The position numbers and the translations under genes were made by a program. Source: Anthopleura xanthogrammica (Eukaryota > Cnidaria > Anthozoa > Actiniaria > Actiniidae). Taken from it: a stretch of DNA of 64,000 bases. The stretch is from the NCBI GenBank assembly GCA_964019055.1, contig OZ025220.1, forward strand, positions 5,754,620 through 5,818,619, in the 5' to 3' direction. Under the pieces are notes generated by a model that was not told the DNA's origin, made no database searches, and saw only the letters and a program-made list of their open reading frames with translations. Shown here piece by piece: positions 11,758 to 22,336 of the stretch; position 1 is the first letter of the stretch; each line of letters opens with the position of its first letter.

Positions 11758-12844
11758 TTGGTCTACAAATTCATCAAAAATGCAGCCGAAAAAATACGTT
11801 TTTATGCCTATCGACTACAGAGCTCGAACTGCACATATGGGATCATTGCGAATGCTATAATATTGTATTGCATAAAAAAAACAAAGGAAAACACGAAGAA
11901 GAACAAGAAGGAGACCGTTCAACAGAGATGCCATGAACATATTCATGGAAAGCTTGGCGTGGTCTGAGTTATTATCAAGTTTGACAGGAATACCACTTGT
12001 TTACATTAACAATTTCATCGATCTCATGTCCAGTGTTTGGTATTGTAGGATTGCATCGTTTTTTCGCATCGTTTTTTCGTCAACAACTTTGAAAAGTCTT
12101 TTCATTATTGGGATAGAACGTTACTTTTCGATATTTTATCCTTTGGTCGTTCTATCAAGACCAACGGTCAAGAAACTCCTCCTGTTAACTTCGATCTTCA
12201 GCTTCTCCATCAATCTTGTGCGAGCATATTCGTTTGAGCTAAATAAACTGCACGTTGACCATGACCACTACACTCAAGTCTGCGTATATAGCACAGAACT
12301 CCCATTTCGGTGGGTACTTACTGGAATATCAGTGGTGTGTTACTATATTCCAATCGTTGTACTGCTAGTTTTATATATCAAAATTCTCCACTTCCATCAA
12401 AAAAAGAGAAGACAGATCCAAGTTGTCAAGTCCGCCGTAGCTACAAAGTCAATTTATTTTTTACGTTACAAAATTTCAAACACTATTGCAATTTTGTTTT
12501 TCGTTTTTGTGTTTCCTTATGCGTTTTTTGTTTCAGTAGCAACATTAAGGATAACTTTAAATAAGACATTGAGATGGTTTGTGAACATGTATCTTCAACA
12601 AGTATCCAGTGTTCTTGCATACACCAGTTCTTTCATAAGTCCGACCGTAATGATTTGCCGTATCCCGGATTTGACGTCCTCTTTTCTGAGAAAACAGAGA
12701 ACTCGTGGTAAAATACACGATGTTCACCGACTACGCGTGCTGACCCTCAACGAACACGAGCGACGATCGAGGAAAGAAAATGAGAACTGTACTGAATCGA
12801 TAAACATGGCTAAAAGTCATTCCCAAGAAATCAGAAAATCATAG
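11758..12844 (+). pseudogene. Class A GPCR with TM1 out of frame (pseudogene or sequence error)
   Basis: The main frame, from an ATG at 11,933 to the TAG at 12,844, encodes TM2-TM7 (303 aa). TM2 has MESLAWSELLSSL, TM3 ends in IGIERYFSIFYPL (ERY motif), and TM5 contains the Pro of CYYIPIVVLL. TM6 has VFVFPYAFFV. TM7 ends in SSFISPTVMICRIPDL, where SPxxM replaces NPxxY. Cysteines before TM3 (VWYCRI) and in ECL2 (QVCVYS) can form the usual disulfide. TM1 and ICL1 (YGIIANAIILYCIKKTK) are in a different frame at 11,838-11,895, and the two frames overlap across an 8-A run at 11,874-11,881. The residues before the ATG in the main frame (RRRPFNRDAM) continue a plausible ICL1. A one-base slip in the A-run would therefore explain the break. 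No good N-terminal start is visible upstream. Confidence 0.8.
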
Positions 12845-13034
12845 GAACAGTACAATTATATGAGTATAACGAGTAGAAGTAAAATTTCTGTGAGTATACG
12901 TATGGAGTAGAGTAATAATAAATACATACATAATAAAAATGTCAAGAGGAGAGTTCATTTTTTCTGATTGTTAATTAGCCAGAAAATTCCAAATAACATA
13001 CGTACGAAGCTCCGAGATATAAGCTATTTCACGG

Positions 13035-13137
13035 TTTCGTCCGCCATCTTGAATCGGGGCAAACCCGGCAAAATATATAGAAATCTGGATCACTCTGACT
13101 TCCCGTAATTCCGGTCAATTTTGTCGGATTTTAAAAA
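13035..13137. repeat. Inverted partner of the 8,947-9,052 repeat
   Basis: Reverse complement of the block at 8,947-9,052, for example CGGGGCAAACCCGGCAAAA and CTTCCCGTAATTCCGGTCAA. The two copies bracket about 4 kb that includes the damaged GPCR. Confidence 0.85.
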
Positions 13138-13372
13138 CTGAAAAGAGATGATGAGAAAATACTGAAATGATTTTTTTAGAGTGCATCAGAAAACTTCTAT
13201 CCGTTCGGCACTTGGAGATCTAGGGTTTTGTAAAAGTGCTCAAATTCTAACAGGATTTCGAAAAAAATCATCAAAACACCAAACAGACTTCTGTGGATGA
13301 ATTTTGAAAAAAATCCACAAAATGTGATGTTGACATAAAAGGGATATATAACGTGACATAACAGCCAGGGTA

Positions 13373-13522
13373 TACAATCGTAAACGCTAGTCGAACTCAT
13401 GGCGGAATTATATTTCAATCAAAAAGAAAAGTCTACATTGTATACTCAGAAAATGCTCGAAAAATGCTAATCAAAAATAGTGACCCATAATTCCTTTAGG
13501 GGAAGTCGATCAACTCAGTTGG
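13373..13522. repeat. Dispersed repeat, inverted partner at 43,807-43,945
   Basis: GTAAACGCTAGTCGAACTC, AAAAGTCTACATTGTATACT, CTCGAAAAATGCTAA, ATGACCCATAATTCCTTT-like sequence and GATCAACTCAG all recur in reverse complement at 43,807-43,945 inside gene A. Confidence 0.8.
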
Positions 13523-13523
13523 T

Positions 13524-13605
13524 ATCGCGTGACACAACATGACATATATCGCGTGACACAACAGGGCATATATCGCGTGACACTACAGGGCATATATCGC
13601 GTGCC
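13524..13605. repeat. 24-bp tandem repeat, about 3.4 copies
   Basis: The unit ATCGCGTGACACAACAGGGC plus ATAT starts at 13,524, 13,548 and 13,572, with a partial copy at 13,596. Only two or three bases vary between units. Confidence 0.9.
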
Positions 13606-14564
13606 TCTCCATAGATTTGATCAAGTAATTTAGGGCCATAATCCTAGCTACCATTGAACCAGATCACAGTTACGAATAATGACCTGCCAACTCCGACTAT
13701 GAAAACTATAGATTTTAATCTTTAAATCGCACTTGAGATTTAGAACAGCAATTATATTTGTTGTTGTCATCACTTCAAGTCACTTAGACGAAAGACAAGT
13801 TCCTTAGTAGCGCTTCATTGAGGATACAAAACGCGATTGTCTGTAACGGTCTGAGAAGCATCGATAGACATACAAACGAACAACATACGGTGAACAACAA
13901 AAATTTGAAGGTAAGGATCAGATGCCTGCCATTCCAAAGGAGTTACAATTTCAATATGCCAAGTTTTTGTTGTTGATATTTTCGGTTGAGAGGTACTAAA
14001 ATCGCGCGCCATCATAACCTGAACCGGCTCACAAATCAAGCTATATAGAAGTCAATAATGCAATACAATACGATACAATACTTTTTATTCACATTTCTAT
14101 TAGTATATACATTTAGTACATATTTACATATTTTGCTATATTTGTTTTCAGTACAGTATTTTGAAGGTTTTTTTTTTTTAGCAAAAATATAGTTATAATT
14201 TTGAAATGTTTAGTATCTAAATGAACCATTTGGTTTTCTACTTAGCTAACATATATTGTGAGTTACATTTTGATGAGCTAACACACGCAACCATAAATAT
14301 ATCAATTTACATAATAAAGAACGAAGGAAGAAAGTATAGACCTTGAATTTTAAATAAGATGGGAGAGTTGAGAAATATTTGAGTAAGTTATTGTACCAAA
14401 GGATTTCAATTTCCTTCAAGGAATTTTGGAATTCTAACAAAAAATATTTTGAGTTTCTTAGCAAAAGACTGATGAGCATGAATTTGTTTTAAATGTAGTG
14501 GCAAAGAACAAATCTATCAAGTTTGTGCTTTTTTTGCTTTATTGTGTTTTTATCAATTTGGTCT

Positions 14565-14851
14565 ACAGTAAAAATCGAAATGTGTTGATACACGACCCCT
14601 ATAATGCTCCCAAAATTGGCTGCGTGAAATGACTGATGTCCATTGTACGCTCCCCCTCCCCTCCCCTTGCAATGTTGTCTAAATGGCCAAAGTTGGGTAC
14701 CGTGAGCTAGCCACATTCTCAAGGAACAACATTGAATGGGGGAGGGGGGGATTTAGTTTATATACAATTTTTAAAGCGCTTTTTCTTACACTGCATGCTT
14801 AATTTTTCCAACATTATGAGGTAGTGTATCAACACTTTTGATTTTTACTGT
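14565..14851. mobile_element. 287-bp MITE, copy 1
   Basis: TIRs of about 28 bp: ACAGTAAAAATCGAAATGTG at the left, CACTTTTGATTTTTACTGT at the right. The flanks CT/CT look like a 2-bp target duplication. By eye, every base agrees with the copy at 16,257-16,543. The interior is C/G-tract rich and non-coding. Confidence 0.92.
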
Positions 14852-16256
14852 CTGAAAACTGTTTGCTGTCTTACTGTTAATAACGCTGATCTGGAATAAG
14901 TTTGTATTGTTTATTCTATTGGTATATAAGTGAGGATAATAACAAAGTCATAAACATGGATTATCACTTTTTGTTAATAGAGTTGTTCGTAGTGACGTTG
15001 AATTTAGTGCATTGGGCGCATTTCTTCTTTAACCTTCGGAAATCGCATTTGCGTGCCATGTGTCAATTGCAAAGCTAAAAAAAATTAGAATAAGTGTTTC
15101 TTACATAAGAAAATGACTTTTTGAATACGTTAGGCTAAGTGCTACATATACTTGACTTTTTTGTTCACATTACATTTTAACATCACGACATTTTTGACAT
15201 TAAAGGTGAAGTGTATAGTACAGAACGAGCGTTACTTGATGTTATTCATTCTTGGTGCGTGCGTGATACACATCAAAACTGGTATAAATTGAAGCCTACA
15301 CTAGAATCTTTAGTGATTTTTTGCCTACATGCATCTGCATAAAGTGAAAATAATACTAGTAATCCAAAAGTTACTATAGAAGTGTTTTTGCTTATATTTG
15401 GAAGCTCAACAAATTCCTATAGTAAGGGTTGCATTACTGTTTTTAGAAGAGGCAGACCACGTGTATCATATACACCTTATCGGTTATAGAAGTTGAAGAG
15501 CACAATTCGATGAATACCACTATTGATTTTGCAAATCAAATATACCAGAGGAAGGACTAAAATCAATCATTTCATGCCCTGAATGTTTTTCAGAGTTAAT
15601 ATTAACTAAGACGCAAACAGAATCACGCCATGATGACAAATGAAATTTGAACCATTCATATGAACGGTCTACCAAGACATTTAAGAAGACTTGGCATTGT
15701 TTTCTTTAAACCTATTGTGGTAGACCGTTGGAAGTTGGTAGACCGTTCGTAGTCTAAGATACATGTATAGGAATAAGTCTAGCGTCTTTCTGAACATTGA
15801 ACATTCTGAACAGTATTTTTTTAACCGAATGACGTTGAAATTTCGTCCTCAAAATTGATAAGAACACATTTATGCATGGAAAAAGCAAAGCTATTCATGT
15901 GTTAGTTAATATGTTATATACATCATAGGTAACCTATTAATTGCACATATGTTTAAGAAATCATGATTGTTTTTCTTACTGAGGACATTTTATAGCGGTA
16001 ATCTTGTTCGGAGAAATCTTGCCTTTAAAAATCATGTTCGCGCGCGTTTACAATTAGCTCAAACAATTTATTTTCCAATATGGATTAGAATGCTGTACGG
16101 TATGTTCTATTTACAATACATTTTCCCTAAATATTTTGAATCATCATGAGTCTTCTGTACTCTACGAGGGAATGAAATCATTTTCTGAGTAAAACTGCAG
16201 TGTTCGATTGCTTAAAAATAACTCTAGCTTGCTATCTAAACGAAAGACATTTTCAG
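14852..16256. other. Intergenic spacer between two identical MITEs
   Basis: AT-rich DNA with no recognisable gene. A small inverted pair, GAACGGTCTACCAA near 15,661 and TTGGTAGACCGTTCG near 15,735, is the only structure seen. The open frame at 15,967-16,149 has no signature. Confidence 0.5.
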
Positions 16257-16543
16257 ACAGTAAAAATCGAAATGTGTTGATACACGACCCCTATAATGCT
16301 CCCAAAATTGGCTGCGTGAAATGACTGATGTCCATTGTACGCTCCCCCTCCCCTCCCCTTGCAATGTTGTCTAAATGGCCAAAGTTGGGTACCGTGAGCT
16401 AGCCACATTCTCAAGGAACAACATTGAATGGGGGAGGGGGGGATTTAGTTTATATACAATTTTTAAAGCGCTTTTTCTTACACTGCATGCTTAATTTTTC
16501 CAACATTATGAGGTAGTGTATCAACACTTTTGATTTTTACTGT
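16257..16543. mobile_element. 287-bp MITE, copy 2
   Basis: Same length, same orientation and, as read, the same sequence as 14,565-14,851. The flanks AG/AG fit a 2-bp target duplication. This implies recent mobility, a recent local duplication or gene conversion. Confidence 0.92.
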
Positions 16544-17193
16544 AGGTGTGGGCTTCAATACCAATTACAGAAATGATACACTTTGAAGGAACTGATGCCT
16601 GATGCGGCCGCGGCAAAATTATAATTCAAAAATATATCCAAACACCAACATTTATAAAAAAAAAAAAAAAACTAGTTGTCTAAGACGAATTGCTTTGAAG
16701 ATTCTCGTCATTAGAGTTGTGCTCTGGGTTCATAACTGGACAGTTTTTTACACGTTTGTACCATATTAAGGACATAAGGTTGAAGGTAATAAAAATAGCG
16801 GGAATTCACCATTGTTTTTCAGTGTTTTGGCGGGACTTCAACAGTTTCTTGATGCATAAAAAGTCCTTGAACCCTTGATAAAATGTCACGAAGTGTGACT
16901 CAATCTGCAGGGCACTTGAGAAAATATTTGTCGAATTTTTATCGTCGCGGAGCGGCCAATAATTCTTTTTTTTAAATCTTTACACGTAAAAATACAAGAG
17001 ACTATTAAAACTAGGAATCCCTAGTCACATTTGAACAAGAAGAAACACGAAATAAATTCATTTTTTCGATCTCAAGACGAGGGGGAAATCTTAAAAAAAG
17101 TGATTTGTTAGCGCTCGAGAGTATCGGGTAGAGCAAAATTTGACTTTTTGTGGGAACTGTGTTGGGTGCTGTTTTTTGAGACGTCATATTTTT

Positions 17194-17256
17194 GCCGCCC
17201 GGTTGGCTCAGTTGGTTGAGAACCGGGTTTTCGTGCGGGAGGTCGTGGTTCGAGTC

Positions 17257-17289
<33 letters not shown>

Positions 17290-17550
17290 ATGAGGAGAAA
17301 GTGCTGCCTTTGTCATTACATCTACAAACGTTACGACTTTCAAGTGGCTCGGATAACCACTTTAAATGGCGGTCCCGTCCCTCCACACTTCATCACTAAC
17401 CAATATCGGAGGGACGTAAAAGAACCACTGAGGACGTAAAGAAACCCTGGCAGTGACCACTCTCAGTGTCTACACCTCATACTAACCACCTCTCATGATT
17501 GTAAAAGCGCCTTTGATTATATCCACATAGAAATATATAAATCATTAATC
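17194..17550 (+). mobile_element. tRNA-derived SINE
   Basis: A tRNA-like head carries an A box (TGGCTCAGTTGG at 17,204-17,215) and a B box (GGTTCGAGTCCC, 17,248-17,259). A body follows with ACTCAGGGTCTTAAAATAA and GAGAAAGTGCTGCCTTTGT, and a CG-containing centre with GGTCCCGTCCCTCCACAC. It ends in an AT-rich tail near AAATATATAAATCATTAATC. The head plus conserved body is the architecture of coral and other metazoan SINE2-type elements. Transcription would be by pol III. Confidence 0.85.
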
Positions 17551-17559
17551 ATTATCATT

Positions 17560-18880
17560 AGTGAAATATTAAGCCGTTTGACTAATATTTCCGAATGGTG
17601 GAAAAATGGTTCACTTGTAAGTTCTCTATGAAAAGGTCAAGTCAATTTGCATCTGCTACCACCCATATAGAACTATTTATAACTAAAAGGTTCTTATCTA
17701 ACAGATCATTTCAGTCCCGTAGCCAGAAGGTATCGATCCCTTGCCATGGGAACTCTCCTTGGACAATCAGTTAATCATCTTCTTGCATGAAATTGTGATC
17801 TAGAACCCAATTTAAGAATAATGTTCAATATACGAGTTAAACATAAAGGATAAGCATTGATAATTTGCCTTTCTGAGGACCAAATAAACTATGCAAAGTC
17901 GCGCTTTACAGCAATTTTGAAGCAGTGTTATGTTAAGTTCTGTTTTATTATTAATATTGTATAAAAAGTAAATAAAAAGCGGGGAATAATTTAGCCATTT
18001 TAATTTGTTCTTTATAACGAAAAAGGAGAAAGCCCTGTGCGAGAAAGTTGTTATCTAAAGCGAACCCAAAGCAAAAACAAACCTTTCCTTAAAGGCGCCA
18101 AGAATAATGTTTTTTTTTCCTTGCCAATAATTAAGTTTTATTCTGCCCTGTTTCATGTCATTTATTGTACGTTATTGCATTAGTTCATGAGTAGCTAGGA
18201 TCTTCAAGAGGTCAGCGTAATTAAGTGCAAAGCCTGTCAATAACAAGCATTCTAATTAAATTCACTGAGTTCCTTGGAATTTGGCGGGAACTTTCGCGCC
18301 AAAATTAACGCGCGCGCCCTCCATTGGGACTCTGGCTTGTCACTAGAGAGCTTGAGATTCGCGTTTTTTTCTCCTGCAAACGGCAAACGTGACCAAGTTT
18401 TCTTCGTTTTCCTGTATTTCACTTTACCTTTTGCAAACTTTCTTAACAAAAAGAAATATTATTGTGTTTATTTACGACTTGAAGATTTTTGTGATTCCTT
18501 TTTACTAATTTGCAACATGCAACAAGCAATAAGGAGCAAAACTTTCAACAACGTTAGGAACCAAGCCGAAAATACAGTGATTTGTATGGGGAAATTATAT
18601 ATTCAAAACGCCATATCTCTGTTGCTTTTTAACCAATTCCCATGAAATTTGGCTTGTTAACGTCTTTCTTAATGCTCTATCGAAATTGAAGATCGAAAAT
18701 TGTCAAAAGCAAAACAATTATTTTCGTGACGTCACACTTCGGTACTCTATTACACGCACACGATCGATCGAAATGGAAAAAAAAATCAGTGAAAAAATGT
18801 GTTTTCTATTCTTTTACTTATTACTTTGTTATTCCCATTCCTTTCGTTAACCGGCCTTTTATTTCTTTCCTTTCGTTTCG
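17560..18880. other. Intergenic, nothing recognised
   Basis: AT-rich. Opposing open frames at 18,252-18,645 surround GCGCGCGCCC and look like chance. No splice-supported exon was found. Confidence 0.4.
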
Positions 18881-18889
18881 TTTTGTTGT

Positions 18890-18943
18890 TTCCTTGCTTT
18901 CCTTTCTTTTTCCTTTCTTCCTTCCTTCCTTCCTTCCTTTCTC

Positions 18944-18994
<51 letters not shown>

Positions 18995-19026
18995 CTTCTC
19001 TTTTCTTTTCTTCTCTTCTCTTTTAC
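18890..19026. repeat. TTCC/TTTC pyrimidine microsatellite
   Basis: TTCC units followed by about 13 TTTC units and then TTCTC variants, ending some 70 bp before the start codon of the secreted cysteine-rich gene. It may sit in its promoter or 5'UTR. Confidence 0.9.
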
Positions 19027-19094
19027 GTTTGCAAATCTTTTTTCACTTATCTCCTTTTTTCACTTTTTACTTTTTTTCCTCAGCGGGTTTCACA

Positions 19095-22000
19095 ATGGAC
19101 CAGAAGCTAACGATACTGGTATTCCTTGCTCTTATGACCACTGAATCCCGCGGGAATCCCTCCCACTGTCAGTTCCTTGTCATCAAGGCGTGTAATCACG
19201 AGTTCAAAAGGATATTTGAAATGAAGCCATACCTGCCGTCCATCAGCAACAAGAATCTGTACTGCGCAGGCATGCAGGTCAGATATTGAAATCAATGACG
19301 TCATTTCCGGTCTGTGCAATGTTGATTACAGGCCGGAATCACGGAAAAATTTAAATAGAAAACTGAGATTGAAAGATGATTGAATAATATTAATAATAAT
19401 ATTCTACATTTATATAGCGCCATATATATGTACTCTATGGCGCTTCACAGTCTACTACATGCCAAAAATATAGTTAAAAAATATATATCCTATACACCGA
19501 ACATGGAGGGCAGTGTGAAGACTGGGCGGTAATGGGATTCATGAGATTCGATTAGCTGATTTATACCAAGCAATATAGACCCTTCGGAATGCAGCTCAAT
19601 TTGGAGGACAAAACAATAGGTTCCATTTCTCAGGAGATTGAAATTATTTTATTTTGTCCTCCAAATTGAGCGACTTTGACGTCACGTGCAAGGGGTCTAT
19701 AGAATATTACCCTCTGGTTGATAGCACATGACGGGCAGTGTTTGCCTGTTATCGTACGCAAATGAGAGTCATGAGATTTATTCAGCTGATTGATACCAAG
19801 CAATAGAATACTCTCTGGTTGATAGCACATGACGGGCAGTGTTTGCCTGTCATTGTAGGCTGGTAATGAGATTCATGAGATTCATTCAGCTGATTGATAC
19901 CAAGCAATAGAATATTCTCTGGTAGTTAGTACATTGGGCAGTGTTTGCCTGTCATTGTAGGCTGGTAATAAGGTTTATTTAGGTAAGACTTATTCAGGCT
20001 CAAATGTTTTCTTTTCGTGCAGGATTTCATGGGATGTTTGGAAAAGACAAAGTGTCGTGGTACCCTGATTGACAATTACAGCTACGTCATACTCCAACAT
20101 GGTATGATGGACAAGAAGCTGGATATCTGCCCTAACCATCAATACAATAAACTGAAGTATAAAGTAAAAGGTATGTGACGTGTTACCAGCCGGTTGGGGT
20201 AGGGGTGGAGGATTGGATGGATGACAAAGGTGAAGAAAACTGTAGGAGGTTTTCGAGAGACCCTTAAGCCTGGTTCATGCTTGCAGCGCAAGCACAAGAA
20301 TAACGAAATACGTAAGCGTATGTAGTCTTTCATGGTTACCTAACCCCTAGATAAGAAGGTGGTAGAGGAGAGGGTGGGGATAAGGGGGCGACAGCGATTT
20401 TGGCGGGTTTTATTTTTATTGCTTCGGGAATTTGGCGATTTTTGGCCCCCAGCCCCCCCCCCCCCCCCCATTTTATATTTAGACAGAACAAAACATTCAG
20501 TCATCCTTGAAGTAATATCTGGCTTGCGTATGTCGTTATGCTTATGCTTGCGTCGCTAGTGTGAACCAGGCTTTAGGCCCAATTCAATCTTCGAATTGTT
20601 TGATGTCATCAGGTTCGGCTCATGAGAAGATGGACGTTTTAACTGGGCCTTAAATAATAGACCTCTTGCACGTGACGTCAGAGCAGCTCAATATTGGAGG
20701 GCAAAACAAAAGAATTTTTTAATCTCCTGAGAATTGGAACCTATCGTGTCCCCCCTCCCATTGAGCTGCATTCTGACGTGCTGCAAGAGGTCTTAGAGCT
20801 GCATTCTGACGCAAATTAAAAAGGCCGCCGTAGACCACTTAAGGCCCATTATCCTCAAATTGAGCTGCATTCCAACGTGCTGCAAGGGGTGTAATTGCAA
20901 ATAGACCTTTTTTGCGTGGGCGTTATGTTTTTTTACTTCAGACCACGTGTCATTCTCTTGAGAATAAGATTCTTTGTTTGAGTTGTATCCATATTCATGT
21001 ATCTTATCATGCGCAACCGTTAAACAAAGAAATGATACTCTAGGGAATGACACGTTGTCTGACATGTGAAAACAATACGCCTAAGCCAAAAAGGTCTATT
21101 TGAGATATTAATTATAGCGCGATTAGTTTCTATAGCAACGGATCTGATGATTTCCAAAGGTCCTATAGGTGGGCGTACGATGACAAAATATTTTGTTTTG
21201 GTTAGTTATTAAAGAATCCTAGTCAACTACAATGCACTGCGCGCCGAAAACAATGCAATCCGCCATGTTCTCTGCCAGGCAAAATGGCGGTTTTGTAGGT
21301 GAAGTTTGGGAATCCAGTTCCATCGGTCTTGTTATTCAAGCTAGAAGTTTTAAAACCATCAAGATATAATGATAAGTAGTTATTTTATAATTTTCGTGAG
21401 ATTTTATAAGTTTTAGTAAAGTTAGTAAAGTAAATTTCGTATGTAAACAATGATATAGGCGCGCAGTGCATCGTAGAAGACTAGGATGTTTTTAGTGATA
21501 AAACATATTGTGAAAAGAGTTGACGCTTTTTAAAACATTACAATGGCAATTAGAATACATCACTCCATCTTTTCTTGTTTTCTTATTTAACATTTTCAAT
21601 GCGTTGTTTTTGTTCAGGAATAATAAAGAACCATCGTTTTGTTGACGACATTGGTAAGTTTTAATGTTTTATTTTTTTTACTATGTTTTGACCACACCAC
21701 AAGGCAACTGTCTCCATACAAGCCTTTACATGGGCTTCCTGTGTCAGGCATTGGAAGAGGAGGATCAGGAGGCTGGAAAAAAACTAAAATAAACACAGGG
21801 AGCCCATTGAAAGGAAAATACAATTATTTCAGTTATATCTTTTACTAACCTTAACTTTTTAAAGTTTTCTTTTTCCGAATAACAGACCACTTAATAGGAA
21901 CCAAAACTAGTGATTACTTTCCAAATTGAAAATAATATTATGTTTTTATTTGTTTCAGGTGCAGACAGACCATTTTCATGTTCATACCAAGTACACAAGC

Positions 22001-22197
22001 GATGCGTTCAAGTCTTCACCAAGAACATGGAGACCCAATCTAACATGTGTAATGATGTACAGTCTTTCTTAAACTGTTATAAACGCGAAGCTCTAAGCTG
22101 CAAGGCCCCTATCACCCGGCACTTTGAGCATCTGTGCAACCAGCTTGGTGAGATGGTATTAATGTTGGCAAAAACACAAAGAGGAGTGATGTGCTAA
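19095..22197 (+). CDS. Small secreted protein with two cysteine-rich helical domains (4 exons, 201 aa)
   Basis: Exons by GT..AG and phase: 19,095-19,277, 20,023-20,170, 21,618-21,653 (36 nt) and 21,959-22,197, with the TAA at 22,195. The phases agree (0, 1, 1) and the joined frame has no stop. Residues 1-20 are a signal peptide (MDQKLTILVFLALMTTESRG). Two domains follow with similar cysteine spacing. Domain 1 (about 25-100) has C-x6-C, then C-x8-C-x5-C and a final IC. Domain 2 (about 128-201) has C-x7-C, then C-x8-C-x7-C, a further HLC and the terminal Cys. This looks like an internal duplication of a disulfide-bonded helical fold; the DUF19/T20D4.11-like family has a comparable pattern, but I cannot assign it. 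No TM helix follows the signal, so the protein is presumably secreted. Introns 1 and 2 are crowded with MITEs. Function unknown. Confidence 0.8.
19500..19985. repeat. About 105-bp tandem repeat in intron 1, split by a MITE
   Basis: Units share CAGCTGATTGATACCAAGCA, ATAGAATATTCTCTGG and GGGCAGTGTTTGCCTGTC. The marker recurs near 19,552, 19,783 and 19,888; the first gap is larger because the element at 19,585-19,702 interrupts it. Confidence 0.8.
19585..19702. mobile_element. MITE of the TAGACC..GGTCTA family
   Basis: TAGACCCTTCGGAATGCAGC then TCAATTTGGAGGACAAAA at the left faces TTTTGTCCTCCAAATTGAG and CACGTGCAAGGGGTCTA at the right. Related copies are at 20,655-20,797 and, partially, 20,795-20,895. 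Confidence 0.85.
20268..20575. mobile_element. MITE, TIR AAGCCTGGTTCA
   Basis: Left TIR AAGCCTGGTTCATGCTTGC then GCGCAAGCACAAG; right end CTTATGCTTGCGTCGC then AGTGTGAACCAGGCTT. The interior has a poly-C run at about 20,452-20,470. Lies in intron 2 of the secreted cysteine-rich gene. Confidence 0.85.
20576..20652. mobile_element. Short TIR element, GGCCCAATT..AACTGGGCC
   Basis: TTTAGGCCCAATTCAATCTT and ACGTTTTAACTGGGCCTTAA are inverted, about 77 bp apart end to end. Directly abuts MITEs on both sides. Confidence 0.6.
20655..20797. mobile_element. MITE of the TAGACC family, second copy
   Basis: TAGACCTCTTGCACGTGACG, CAGCTCAATATTGGAGGGC on the left; CATTGAGCTGCATTCTGACG and TGCTGCAAGAGGTCTTA on the right. 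A third, partial copy continues to about 20,895. Confidence 0.85.
20903..21101. mobile_element. MITE, TIR AGACCTTTTTTGCG
   Basis: Left AGACCTTTTTTGCGTGGGCG, then ACCACGTGTCATTCTC; right GGGAATGACACGTTGTCTGA, then TACGCCTAAGCCAAAAAGG. Arms of about 60 bp, non-coding interior, in intron 2. Confidence 0.85.
21213..21490. mobile_element. MITE, TIR ATCCTAGTC..GACTAGGAT
   Basis: AATCCTAGTCAACTACAATG then CACTGCGCGCC on the left; GGCGCGCAGTGCATCGTAGA then AGACTAGGAT on the right. Also in intron 2, about 130 bp before the 36-nt exon. Confidence 0.85.
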
Positions 22198-22336
22198 GAA
22201 GCCCGTTGACTTTGATCTACTAGTATTCAAAGAGAAAACAGCGCTATACGTAAATTATATATTCATATCTGCAAAATATAACGTCAAAATGCAAAGTTCA
22301 ATATATTATACGCTTCAACCAAGTTACTAGTAAAAA

